Assembly (NCBI GenBank): GCA_002839095.1
Contig: PGXL01000001.1
Span: 248,001 to 312,000 of the forward strand
DNA length: 64,000 nt
Direction of reading: 5' to 3'
Origin: Tenericutes bacterium HGW-Tenericutes-2
GTDB taxonomy: Bacteria; Bacillota_I; Bacilli_A; Acholeplasmatales; Acholeplasmataceae
Position 1 is the first letter of the stretch, and each line of letters opens with the position of its first letter. Position numbers and translations under genes: made by a program. Shown one piece after another: positions 7,955 to 17,452 of the stretch. The notes beneath the pieces are model-generated. The model saw nothing but the letters and a program-made list of their open reading frames with translations. It had not been told where the DNA came from and did no database searches.

Positions 7955-10522
7955 TTATACCCCCTCCAAAATGAGATAATTCATGCCAAAGACGACTTGT
8001 CCTTCAACTGTAACACTGGATAAATTATAGTTGATTACAATGCGTAGCCCGCTTGAATAGGTCACTTCATATACGTTATTGGATAATCTCACATGGGAAA
8101 CAAGATACCCTTGATGTATCCCAATTTGATTCATTTCAGACACTTGAGTATCTATCATCGTTAGCCAATTGACATAATGTGTTGTCATATAATAGTTATA
8201 CTCAGTATTTAGTAATTCTTGTGATGAGTCATAGGTGAGTGTATATTTCACATTTGACCCTGTTTCTAATAGCTTTAAGAACTGATATTGAATACTTCTA
8301 TCTGATGATAGGTTGATGCTATCACTTGAATAATCGACAATACCTGATAAAACAAGCTGTAATAAAGGTATTTGGTAATCAAGGATTGCATAAAGTGTCG
8401 TTTCTGTAGGAAGATCTATAATATAGTCTGCGTAAGGTATCGCATATCCTAAAGGACTCTTTAGCATGACATTTTGTCCAACTTGTTCAAATAAGGACTT
8501 TTGTAGTCCAATCGCATCCTGCTTGTATAAAATATTATTTTTTGGATAGTTACCTGCGATAACAGCTCCCATATTTAAGAATGCGATGTTATCATAATCA
8601 TAGCTCTTATCAAACTTGTTATATAGCGCTTCATAGTATAAAGGATTGATGACATAATCATCGCCACTATGCATATAATTTGTTTCTGAATAAGGTAATC
8701 TAGTAGGATAGTGATAATTGAAATTAAGTGCGAGTGATCCCTTAATACGATTTGCAGAATAACGGTATTCATCAAATAAACGGTTATATTTAGATGCTGT
8801 CATTAAATCGACAGTATTATATAACTTCATATTTTCAGTTGTTAAATAATTGTTTAATGCTATAAATTGTCTTTCTCCACCAAGAACTCTTTCAAAGTCT
8901 GCCTTGGTATGAATAGATGAATCTAATCCACCATTCATCGTTCCTGTATATAGGATATTGATATCATCAATACCAAGCTCCTTGAGCTCCTCAATAATTG
9001 TTCTTGCCTGTTTAAATGTAGTTAAGGATTCTAGTGAGTAATATGGGACACCTAAGAAAAATTCTTTTCTATCATATGCACCTATAAATTCAGTTGTTAA
9101 TACAGTCTTTGTTGTTGAATCATTAGGAACTAAATTATGCTCTTCGATTAAATAGTTTTGATATGCCTTTGCTATACCTACATAATTATTATTTGTACCC
9201 TCAAGGAAAATATATTTCACTGTAAAATCAGTTCTTACCTTTTCCTTTGTCCAAAGATCCACACCATAGCGGCTAAACCCTGAACCGATAGTAACAGATT
9301 CAACTTCTCTTAAATTGAAAGTTACAAATGCCTTATTATAGGAATCAATACGTTCTGAAACATCAGCGTTAATTGCTGCCATTGCATCACCTTGAGTGAT
9401 AATCGCTGCATATCCACCATTTTCTTTAACCATTCCATATAAAGGTATATTAATCTTTTGTTGCTGTTCAGCCATCTTATATGGCATTAAGGATAAGTCT
9501 TGACCATATAATCTCTTACGATATGCATTTTGATAGAACTTGCCATTATTAAATTCCATCACTGCGCCACTACCATCAGGAAGAACTACATATCCTTCAG
9601 TTGGGATATTATTCTTAATAGATACTGCTGTTCCAAAGAGTGGTAGAAATGATATACGAGCAAGCTTAACATTGGATGGTTCAACAATCGATTGATTGAT
9701 AATTGATGTATCGATACCCTTGTCGTTTAATTTAATTTCGATTCCAATTTGGAATGATACCTTTTCAAACTGTTCAAAGTATCCATAGGATTCGTTTTCT
9801 TCAATCGCGCGTTCTCTTGTATAATCAAGTTTGTCATAGAAAACTTCGTATAGTCTTCTTTTTACAAGTCTTGACATACCAACATAATTGACGATTTCAT
9901 AGGCTTGAAGATCGTGATTAAAGCCTGTGTAAGCCAATGTGTTGAGCATTGAGAAATCTTCCAATGCTTCAAGTTCTTCCTTTGGCATATATTTAGGGAA
10001 GAATAGGTAATCAACCTCTAAGTCCTCGATATAATAGAGTACTTGAACACCATTTTCAACATATTTAATGCTAAATGTTCTTTCACCCTCTGCATTTAAA
10101 ATACTTTCAGGATGATGAATACTAAATTGATAGTTATTGATTGTAGTTAAGGATCCAGCTTGATTAAAATATGAGATTTCTAAGGTTGATTTTTGCTTCT
10201 GGATTGCAGAATTAGTAATTGGTTTATTTGGATCCAGCTGCCATGGATCTTGAACTGAAGGATTGGATTCCCAGTATTCGCCTGTTCTCTTATCTAAAAC
10301 CTTGAAATATGAGTTGATTTCATTGATGTATAATGCAAATGTTGTATTTTCAGCAACCAATCTGTTTGTATTAGATAGTTCCTTTGAATCTACAAAGCCT
10401 TCCTTGCTAAATTCTATAAGATCAGAATTAATGGTTTGGCTAGCACTCATTTTGAATCCAAATACATAAAGAGATAGGACGGATAATAATAATACAATGA
10501 TGATAATTCTTTTAAGCTTCAT
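7955..10522 (-). CDS. Exported DUF5696-like protein of a sugar-ABC cluster
   Basis: 855 aa with a single N-terminal hydrophobic segment (residues 4-23) and no lipobox, so either secreted or tethered by an uncleaved helix. Residues around 60-90 (YINEINSYFKVLDKRTGEYW) and the GGYAAIITQGDAMAAINADV segment resemble DUF5696 proteins, found next to CUT1 transporters in Paenibacillus and clostridia. The second half (about 470-760) alternates helices and strands like a TIM-barrel glycosidase, but I cannot point to a catalytic pair. It lies between the two permease pairs with 10-nt and 2-nt spacing. A role as extracellular glycan-processing or substrate-handling protein is plausible but unproven. Confidence 0.72.
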   Translation of the reverse strand: MKLKRIIIIVLLLSVLSLYVFGFKMSASQTINSDLIEFSKEGFVDSKELSNTNRLVAENTTFALYINEINSYFKVLDKRTGEYWESNPSVQDPWQLDPNKPITNSAIQKQKSTLEISYFNQAGSLTTINNYQFSIHHPESILNAEGERTFSIKYVENGVQVLYYIEDLEVDYLFFPKYMPKEELEALEDFSMLNTLAYTGFNHDLQAYEIVNYVGMSRLVKRRLYEVFYDKLDYTRERAIEENESYGYFEQFEKVSFQIGIEIKLNDKGIDTSIINQSIVEPSNVKLARISFLPLFGTAVSIKNNIPTEGYVVLPDGSGAVMEFNNGKFYQNAYRKRLYGQDLSLMPYKMAEQQQKINIPLYGMVKENGGYAAIITQGDAMAAINADVSERIDSYNKAFVTFNLREVESVTIGSGFSRYGVDLWTKEKVRTDFTVKYIFLEGTNNNYVGIAKAYQNYLIEEHNLVPNDSTTKTVLTTEFIGAYDRKEFFLGVPYYSLESLTTFKQARTIIEELKELGIDDINILYTGTMNGGLDSSIHTKADFERVLGGERQFIALNNYLTTENMKLYNTVDLMTASKYNRLFDEYRYSANRIKGSLALNFNYHYPTRLPYSETNYMHSGDDYVINPLYYEALYNKFDKSYDYDNIAFLNMGAVIAGNYPKNNILYKQDAIGLQKSLFEQVGQNVMLKSPLGYAIPYADYIIDLPTETTLYAILDYQIPLLQLVLSGIVDYSSDSINLSSDRSIQYQFLKLLETGSNVKYTLTYDSSQELLNTEYNYYMTTHYVNWLTMIDTQVSEMNQIGIHQGYLVSHVRLSNNVYEVTYSSGLRIVINYNLSSVTVEGQVVFGMNYLILEGV

Positions 10523-10532
10523 ATTACCCTCC

Positions 10533-11174
10533 TTAATAACGCAAGTTTAATTCTTCATAGATTGAAGAAATAAACGCGATAAATTGTTGTATTAAATCAA
10601 AGAACAACAAACCAAAAAACATCATGACGCTCATTGCGACGACGGTAAGTAGAAATGCTAATAAAGTTTTAGCTAACCCGTAGTGATGAATATTTAAAAT
10701 ACCCATGAATAGCATCCACGCTGTAGAAATATATGCGATATACATTAACAGGTTATAAAATGCCATTTCTTCTAATGTTAGGAAGTTCGATAGGATCACA
10801 CTTGGGAAGCCGATAATGACCAGTGGAAATAGAGCATATCCGGTTACCTTTAAGATTTCCGTAAACTTACCCTTACCCTCCATCAATGTAGTTACTGACC
10901 AATTTCCGACTGTAAATAAGCCAACCAATAGGACAACTGCAAAAATCTCTTGTAGAGAGTTAAGCATCAATGGATTGTTTGGATTAATTAAAAATCCTAA
11001 ATTTTGGAAAGAGAATATTCTGAAAAACGCAAATAATCCAATATAGACTAAAGCTACAGACATTTTCCCTTTTTCATATCTCTTAAATTCATCATATCCA
11101 TCGAATGGGTGGAACATGATATACTTAGGAAACTGAATATAATTGAACCAAATACTTTTAAGTTTAGTCTTCAT
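10533..11174 (-). CDS. YIP1-family multispanning membrane protein
   Basis: 213 aa with an amphipathic N-terminus (IWFNYIQFPKYIMFHPFDGYDEFK) followed by five hydrophobic helices, the layout of YIP1/Yip1-domain proteins often found beside sugar-ABC genes. It overlaps the NHL/TPR gene by 11 nt (SD GGAGG inside that gene), hence translational coupling. Biochemical function is unknown; a scaffold for the neighbouring membrane proteins is a guess from context. Confidence 0.72.
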   Translation of the reverse strand: MKTKLKSIWFNYIQFPKYIMFHPFDGYDEFKRYEKGKMSVALVYIGLFAFFRIFSFQNLGFLINPNNPLMLNSLQEIFAVVLLVGLFTVGNWSVTTLMEGKGKFTEILKVTGYALFPLVIIGFPSVILSNFLTLEEMAFYNLLMYIAYISTAWMLFMGILNIHHYGLAKTLLAFLLTVVAMSVMMFFGLLFFDLIQQFIAFISSIYEELNLRY

Positions 11175-12639
11175 AAAGTATAGAACCTCCCTTTTTGTAT
11201 GTGGATCGAATCTTTAAGAAGGTGAGTCCACCAATAACAAGGACGACACCACCAACGATATAACCAAAGTTAGCCTTTAGAACTTCATTTCTATATCCTT
11301 TATAGGCTTTTGAATAGTAATATAAATCATGACCAGCATTAAAATACTCCATTGCCTTCGCATAGTTTTTTTCTCGTAAGTAATATTTACCAATACCGTT
11401 ATATGCGATTTCATAGTTTGTGTTGAGTAATAATACTTCTCTCCAAACAAGAGATGCTTCCTCGAAGCGTCCTTGATTATGTAGTGAGATTGCTTCGTTA
11501 ACTGCTAGTCCGAAATCAGTTAGCTGATAAACAATAACTGTTCTTGTCTTACGATCTAGTATTAACAAGTCATCATTTAAATAGGCTAACGATACGCCTT
11601 CTGTAAACTTATCACTTTGAGCACCTTCATCGCCATTGATGTATAAAAGATTACCCTCACTGTCATAGGTAAATAAGCGACTTCTCTTTTGGTCAAGAAC
11701 AGTATAAATACCATCCTTAGTCGTAGCGATATCGACCAATGTAGAAGGACCTGTAATGACATAATTATTCATGCCTTCCATATATTGGATGTCACCCATT
11801 GGTGGGTGATATCCATTTCTTTTAATGACATCAATTCCCTTAGGATTGATTAACTGAATTTGATTTTCTGCGTTATTTGCTGAAGGCTTTGAGGTTGCAT
11901 AGATAAAGCTCTTTTCATCAATTGAAACATTGGTATATTCAGTAGGTAAGAATAATTGAAGCTGTGCAAGCTGTGCTTCTGTCATTAAGGAGCGGCTAAA
12001 GATTTGGAATGGATTTAAACGAATTGGGTTAACCCCAGTAAAGCGATTAAATGAACCATCTGTATCAAGTTCTATAATTCCTTCATAGACGTTTTTAGCT
12101 ACAACATACATACGCTCAGAAACGTCCACTGTAATCTTTAATGGCTCGAAATTGAGTTCGTCAAATGTCGCATCATCAATTTGACTAAATACATCGATAA
12201 CTTCAAAATCATGATTTAATTTAACGATTCTAAAATTAGATGTATCTGCAATATAAATACCACTTTCCTTTACATCAATTCCAAATGGAGCATTGAGTGT
12301 AACTGTAGTCACATCGGTAATACCATCAGCAATAAGCTTTGCTGAATATGCTGGAGTTAAATCAAATGAGTTATGCACAGATATTAAATTGAATTCTGAA
12401 TCAATAATATAAAAGCTATGTGTTTTAGAATCAATGATATAAATCAAATCTTCATATACCACCATATCCTCTGGTGAAGATAGCGTTGTATTCAATGTTT
12501 TTTCATTGAAATATGCAGCAAAGTTCATCCCAGGTGCAGAATGCAGTACTTCTCCATAATAGGAGTAGTTATATCTAACAACTGATAATTGAATTGGAAG
12601 TGATATCAGTAATGAAAAGATTGTAAATAGTTTGATCAT
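11164..12639 (-). CDS. NHL-type beta-propeller with TPR pair and C-terminal TM helix
   Basis: 491 aa. A signal-like hydrophobic N-terminus (residues 1-20) precedes a propeller with NHL-like blades, for example APFGIDVKESGIYIADTSNF near residue 116 and repeated IYxxD/RxxxY strands to about residue 375. Residues about 380-450 form two TPR-like helical hairpins (ALSL..FEEASLVWREVL and KNYAKAMEYFNAG), followed by a TM helix near 460-480 and a basic tail. So the propeller and TPRs should face outward, anchored at the C-terminus. It may bind glycan or organise the import complex; no enzymatic motif is evident. Gaps to the flanking genes are -11 and +10 nt. Confidence 0.75.
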   Translation of the reverse strand: MIKLFTIFSLLISLPIQLSVVRYNYSYYGEVLHSAPGMNFAAYFNEKTLNTTLSSPEDMVVYEDLIYIIDSKTHSFYIIDSEFNLISVHNSFDLTPAYSAKLIADGITDVTTVTLNAPFGIDVKESGIYIADTSNFRIVKLNHDFEVIDVFSQIDDATFDELNFEPLKITVDVSERMYVVAKNVYEGIIELDTDGSFNRFTGVNPIRLNPFQIFSRSLMTEAQLAQLQLFLPTEYTNVSIDEKSFIYATSKPSANNAENQIQLINPKGIDVIKRNGYHPPMGDIQYMEGMNNYVITGPSTLVDIATTKDGIYTVLDQKRSRLFTYDSEGNLLYINGDEGAQSDKFTEGVSLAYLNDDLLILDRKTRTVIVYQLTDFGLAVNEAISLHNQGRFEEASLVWREVLLLNTNYEIAYNGIGKYYLREKNYAKAMEYFNAGHDLYYYSKAYKGYRNEVLKANFGYIVGGVVLVIGGLTFLKIRSTYKKGGSILYED

Positions 12640-12649
12640 TTCATACCTC

Positions 12650-13528
12650 CTACTTCATTCCAGAGTGACTGAATGTTTCCACAATTCTAGATTGTGAAAT
12701 GATAAAGAAAGTCACTGGAACAATCATCATAATGAAAGACACGGCAGCAATCGTACCTGCACGTTCAATCGTACCTTGAGCGATTTGTCTTAGTGCATAT
12801 GAAACTGGCTTATATTCTTCACTAAAGATAAATGCACCACCATCGGTTGTCCATAATCTTTGGAACAATAAGATAATTAAGGTTAACCAAGCTGGCTTAA
12901 CTAAAGGCATTACAATCGTAAAGAAGATGCGATATTCACTTGCACCATCGATCTTAGCTGATTCGATTAATTCCATTGGAATTTGTTGCATAAACTGCTT
13001 CATTAAATATAATCCTAAGCTTGATGCAATAGCAGGTAGAATAATCGCTGCAGGATTATCAATTAAACCAATACGAGAAACAATAATGTAGTTTGGAGTT
13101 GCAGTAACCTGTGGAGCAAACATTAAGGAATAAACAACTAATGTAAAGATTAGGTTGCGTCCAGGAAACTTATACTTAGCAAGTGGGTAAGCACACATGG
13201 ATGCGATAAGTACGTGTCCTGCAGTTCCAAGTGTAGTAATTAAAATCGTATTGAAGAAATATCTAGAAAATGGAATCCATGAGTTTTCCATTAACTCAGA
13301 TAAGTCTCTAAAGTTATCAAATGTAATATTTCTTGGGAAAAGTCTTGGTGGAAACAGGAATAATTCATCTAGTGACTTAAACGCATTTGAAACAGTCATA
13401 ATCAAGGGATAAGCACTGAATATTCCAAATATAGCAAGTACTGTAAATAAGAGGAAATTACCTAGAGCCGAACGGTTTAGCTTTTTTGTGCGTTTGAAAT
13501 TGAAAAATTTCTTCAACTTTTTCATCAT
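12650..13528 (-). CDS. Sugar ABC transporter permease, MalG type
   Basis: 292-aa CUT1 permease with a lysine-rich N-terminus, six hydrophobic helices and the EAA loop LIESAKIDGASEYRIFFTIVMP. The ORF is open to 13567, but the ATG at 13528 lies one base after the stop of the MalF-type gene with an AGGTTGGTG site before it, so it is the probable start. It forms the first permease pair with 13530-14462. Confidence 0.92.
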   Translation of the reverse strand: MMKKLKKFFNFKRTKKLNRSALGNFLLFTVLAIFGIFSAYPLIMTVSNAFKSLDELFLFPPRLFPRNITFDNFRDLSELMENSWIPFSRYFFNTILITTLGTAGHVLIASMCAYPLAKYKFPGRNLIFTLVVYSLMFAPQVTATPNYIIVSRIGLIDNPAAIILPAIASSLGLYLMKQFMQQIPMELIESAKIDGASEYRIFFTIVMPLVKPAWLTLIILLFQRLWTTDGGAFIFSEEYKPVSYALRQIAQGTIERAGTIAAVSFIMMIVPVTFFIISQSRIVETFSHSGMK

Positions 13529-13529
13529 G

Positions 13530-14462
13530 CTATTCACCAACCTTTCTAAGTATTGCTCTAACAACAAGGTTAGCTGTCATCATGATCAAGAATAATATAG
13601 TAGCAATCGCTGATGCATACCCTAAATCAAAGCGGGTAGAACCATAATCGATTAAGTGCGTCACAATCGTGTGCCCTGCATATTGTACAGAAGGGAACCC
13701 GACAAGCTGCATCGATACCTCTGCTATCGCAAGCGATGTCGTAATCTGCATAACAGCACCAAATAGTAATTGAGGTTTCATCGATGGTAATGTGATAAAC
13801 CATAATTCCTGCCATCTATTTTTAATACCATCGATTGCTCCTGCTTCATAAAGTGTTTTGTCAACACTTTGAAGTCCAGCGATAAACGCTAGGAAGGATA
13901 CACCTAAGCTTAGCCATAATTGAACGATGATAATAACAAACATAATATATTCTGGATTCTTTAACCATAGGATTGGATTATCTGTAAATCCAAAACGAAT
14001 TAAGAATGCGTTTAAATAACCATGAACGTCACCTGAGAAAATCAATAACCACATCAAAAATGCGTTACCTGAAATCGATGGTGCGTAGAAGACTAGGGTC
14101 ATAAATGCTCTTAATTTGGGTCCTAATTCATTAATTAACCAAGCGAACACAAATGCTAGTAAATAACTGACTGGCCCTGTGACAACCGCTAGAATTAAAG
14201 TGTTTTTAATCGCGATAATAAAGACTTCATCCTCTAAAGCAAGCTTCATATAATTATCAAGCCCTATAAATCTTGGTGGCTCTAAAAGGTTAAAGTATGT
14301 AAAGCTAATTCCTAATGACATGAAAACAGGAATAACGGTGAATGTCATAAATAAGATGACAAACGGAGCCATAAGGATGTAATTGTGTTTATTTTGTTTT
14401 ATATCTTTCCATAAAAGTTGACTTTTCGTCAATTTTTTCATGTTAACTGTGGTTGCTTGCAC
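13530..14462 (-). CDS. Sugar ABC transporter permease, MalF type
   Basis: 310-aa CUT1 permease. It starts at a GTG codon, chosen because GGAGGG lies five bases upstream. Features are the first helix YILMAPFVILFMTFTVIPVF, the external FIGLDNYMKLAL loop and the EAA loop LYEAGAIDGIKNRWQELWFITLP. It lies 10 nt after the receptor-fusion gene and 1 nt before its MalG partner. Confidence 0.92.
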   Translation of the reverse strand: MQATTVNMKKLTKSQLLWKDIKQNKHNYILMAPFVILFMTFTVIPVFMSLGISFTYFNLLEPPRFIGLDNYMKLALEDEVFIIAIKNTLILAVVTGPVSYLLAFVFAWLINELGPKLRAFMTLVFYAPSISGNAFLMWLLIFSGDVHGYLNAFLIRFGFTDNPILWLKNPEYIMFVIIIVQLWLSLGVSFLAFIAGLQSVDKTLYEAGAIDGIKNRWQELWFITLPSMKPQLLFGAVMQITTSLAIAEVSMQLVGFPSVQYAGHTIVTHLIDYGSTRFDLGYASAIATILFLIMMTANLVVRAILRKVGE

Positions 14463-14472
14463 AAAAACCCTC

Positions 14473-17391
14473 CTATTCTAGTCCGAATTCTCTTCGTTTC
14501 TTCGCTATTTCCTCATTAATTGTTTGTACGTAATCATAAATGGTTTCTCTTGGATTTGATTTATCTTCATAAACTAATCTAAATGCGTTATCTAAGTGAC
14601 GTCCTGTCATATATCCACCTGGAACCTCAGGAATACCTCTAACTTCATCCCATTGAGCTGATAGCTTAGAATACTCATTAACGGTCCATGGCAGCATACT
14701 CATCGCTGTCACGTTTGCTGTTGGATATCTTGCTGCTGCACCTAAAATACCTTCCATCTCGCGTCCAAATTGTACTTGAGTTTCAGTACTTGTCCACCAT
14801 TTTAAGTATTCCCATGAAGCATCCTTCTTCTTGGATTGCTGTAAGATGATTGCTCCTGTACCTGTAGATACTGTATCTCTTCGAATAACTGTTCCACCAT
14901 TACCATCTGAAACGACTGTTCCTGGTACTGGTACGAAATCCCATTTACCTCTAATTTCTGGTGCGAATACAGATAATGTATTGTAGGTATTGTAATAGGT
15001 TATACCAATTGGCATTTGTCCGCTTCTAAAACGGTTTGCGAAATTGGCTTCAACTGGGAATGAATAATCTGTGTAAAATCTTGTCCATGTTTCAAAGATT
15101 TGTGGACCTAGACCACTATTAAACCCAGATTCCTTATTACCATTGATATAAAACTCACCATCGTTTTGGTAAAACATAGTTGAAAAGATTGGGTTTGGTG
15201 GTAGGTTGACAACTGACCCTTGCGTGATAGGCACCGGTAGGTAAAACTCTAAATTATGCTTTTGAAGATCTGGAATCATTCGAATCACATCATCCCAGGT
15301 ATTTGGATAAGTGAGTCCGAGTTCATCAAAGATATCAGTCCGATAAAACATCATTAAAAATATTTGTTGTTCAGGTAGTGCAAATATTCCACTTTCATAG
15401 GTGTAAGGTGTAAATGCACTTGCCTTAAATCGTGGTGTTATTGTATCAAAATCACTAAACTTCGTTAAATCATAAACTGCATTTCTCATTGCGTAGTTCA
15501 CAGGCACATCATTGCCAACACCCATAGCAACATCAGGACCTTCTCCAGATAATGTTGCTGGAAGTAAGACCGCTCCATTGACTAGCTTTAAATCTACTTG
15601 GATATTAGAATTTGGTGTAAATGATTCATCGATTAGCTTGCGCAGTACGTTTGCTTGATCCTTACCAATAGATAACCAAACCTCAATGGTTTCATTATCA
15701 CCTGTCGTTGTTGTTTGTCCGATTGCTGCATAGTTGACGGTGAAGGATGCAAAGAACGCTCTTACACTATAAATAAATTTAGAAATAAAGCTTGCAGTTC
15801 CTTGAGGTAGTTTTTCATTTGGATTATGGATTACAAAATAATCGATTTCAAGTGGTTGTGAGGATAGTAAGATGACTAGTGTTCCAAGTGATGAAACATT
15901 GGAATTATAGGATAGTAGCTTCTTATGAATTTCTCTTGGCTTTTCAATGAAATCATCTAACTGAAGTAAGACTGTATCTAAAATACCTGTTTTCTCACTC
16001 TTAGATCCTGAAATTTTAATAATGCTATCTCTTACAAAATTTAAGTTTTCTCTTTCAGCTTCTAATCTAGGAACTAAATTAGTAACTCTTTCTTGTAATT
16101 GATAATCTCTATATTGGTCAGGCTCTGGTCCTGTATAAACTAAGATCTCACGATATAGCTTATTTAAATTAGAGATTGAGTTTTGAATTTGGGCAATCAG
16201 TGGCCCGTATTGTCCTAGAGATACTTCCATCGTTAATGAGTGTGTCTTACCGGATTCAAAATAGAATAAGTAAGCATCTTTTTCACTACCTAATGTTTGT
16301 ATTCTCCAGTTATTTGAATGCTTAAACGCATAGTTTTCTAATTCTTGGAATGGTATTTCTCCATTAATATAAATATTTCTTCCTACGCTCATCCCTGCAG
16401 CCATTTTTTGTTTAACACGCATGGATATTGCATATAATCCACTTTCTTCAACTGTAAATGTCCATGTAATTTGATCTCCAGCAACTCTCCAATTATTACC
16501 ACCGATGGTGTTTAATTTGATTAAGGCTGGATCACTTGGCATTGAAAGGGGGCTTGTTCTATCATTTAATGCGTAAAGTGTAGGTGAAGTTGTATGTCTT
16601 GGTGATTCTGCTTGAAGAAGCTCTATTGCACCATCAACTGTTTGGTAATTATTTTGTGTGTAGGTTGATTGAACTTCACTATAAGGCTTTAAGTCAACAA
16701 CTGATAAAACTTCGATTGAATCAAGTAGTAAAGGTTCTCTAATCGACTCAAGTGTAATCGTGTTAGCACCTTGACTAAAATAAAACTGATAAGGCTGATT
16801 TACATATCCAATGGAATCCCTAAAGAATGCGGATGTCCATTCTGGCTTTTCAATTTGGCTAGGGCGGATATCATTGCCATGAATATCTTGAATGACTGCA
16901 CTTTTATCTCCCCAGATTCTTCTAAATGTAATATTTCTCGCTCCATTGAATGGAACTTCATCATTAATTTTTAATGTTCTTTCAATAATTGAACTTTTTC
17001 CTTCATATGGAAAATAATTCATTTTTAAGTTATAAAATCCTGCTTCAGGAACAGAAAATGACCATGTTACTGACCCAGATTCCTGGGTCAGTAGAACATC
17101 GTCTTTGTCTTCATAAAGATCTAATACGGTTTGTGTGCCAGTTATTGAATCATAGCTTGCAGCGTGTATAGAAATGTTTTGACCTTGAGGATAATTTTTT
17201 TCATACAAATCTAGATATTTATAATAGTCTGCAGTATCAAAATACTCCAGGTCAGAGATGTTAATCGCTTCCCCTGGTTCACTATTGAAATCTAGATAGT
17301 CTTGTTTGTATTTGACAACAATACTATCAATAATCGCGTAAACCGTGATTAAAAGAACGATTGTTATCGAAATGATTGCGAATTTCTTCAA
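14473..17391 (-). CDS. Membrane-tethered sugar receptor fused to a large N-terminal carbohydrate-binding-like region
   Basis: About 972 aa. An uncleaved-looking N-terminal helix (FAIISITIVLLITVYAIID) anchors the protein. The first ~560 residues contain two related beta-sandwich segments (each with a WSFSVPEAGFYNLKMNYFP-like strand pattern) resembling CBM35/6-type modules. Residues from about 570 to the end form a type-1 extracellular solute-binding protein (IEVWLSIGKDQANVLRKLID, then TYPNTWDDVIRMIPDL and MEGILGAAARYP). The frame opens with GTG at 17400 directly on the AAGGAG site; the TTG at 17391 has correct 8-nt spacing and is preferred. Fusing glycan-binding modules to the receptor suggests capture of long chains before import. 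Confidence 0.8.
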   Translation of the reverse strand: MKKFAIISITIVLLITVYAIIDSIVVKYKQDYLDFNSEPGEAINISDLEYFDTADYYKYLDLYEKNYPQGQNISIHAASYDSITGTQTVLDLYEDKDDVLLTQESGSVTWSFSVPEAGFYNLKMNYFPYEGKSSIIERTLKINDEVPFNGARNITFRRIWGDKSAVIQDIHGNDIRPSQIEKPEWTSAFFRDSIGYVNQPYQFYFSQGANTITLESIREPLLLDSIEVLSVVDLKPYSEVQSTYTQNNYQTVDGAIELLQAESPRHTTSPTLYALNDRTSPLSMPSDPALIKLNTIGGNNWRVAGDQITWTFTVEESGLYAISMRVKQKMAAGMSVGRNIYINGEIPFQELENYAFKHSNNWRIQTLGSEKDAYLFYFESGKTHSLTMEVSLGQYGPLIAQIQNSISNLNKLYREILVYTGPEPDQYRDYQLQERVTNLVPRLEAERENLNFVRDSIIKISGSKSEKTGILDTVLLQLDDFIEKPREIHKKLLSYNSNVSSLGTLVILLSSQPLEIDYFVIHNPNEKLPQGTASFISKFIYSVRAFFASFTVNYAAIGQTTTTGDNETIEVWLSIGKDQANVLRKLIDESFTPNSNIQVDLKLVNGAVLLPATLSGEGPDVAMGVGNDVPVNYAMRNAVYDLTKFSDFDTITPRFKASAFTPYTYESGIFALPEQQIFLMMFYRTDIFDELGLTYPNTWDDVIRMIPDLQKHNLEFYLPVPITQGSVVNLPPNPIFSTMFYQNDGEFYINGNKESGFNSGLGPQIFETWTRFYTDYSFPVEANFANRFRSGQMPIGITYYNTYNTLSVFAPEIRGKWDFVPVPGTVVSDGNGGTVIRRDTVSTGTGAIILQQSKKKDASWEYLKWWTSTETQVQFGREMEGILGAAARYPTANVTAMSMLPWTVNEYSKLSAQWDEVRGIPEVPGGYMTGRHLDNAFRLVYEDKSNPRETIYDYVQTINEEIAKKRREFGLE

Positions 17392-17412
17392 AGAAAACAC
17401 TCCTTTTCATAC

Positions 17413-17440
17413 AATCCCCCCCTTTGTTTAAAGGGGGATT
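17413..17440 (-). promoter_or_regulatory. Intercistronic stem-loop after receptor gene
   Basis: A GC-rich stem (17413-17425 with 17430-17440, loop GTTT, two bulged C) lies between the receptor lipoprotein gene and the next gene. It has no T-run on the minus strand, so it is more likely a mRNA-stabilising or processing hairpin that keeps receptor mRNA abundant, as in many binding-protein operons, than a terminator. Confidence 0.6.
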
Positions 17441-17452
17441 GACATCAAATTA

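Noticed and set aside
7959-7972. TATAAT just before the permease start at 7953
   Set aside because: It lies between the Shine-Dalgarno GGAGGGGG and the ATG and would leave no leader; coincidence of the coding end of the preceding gene.
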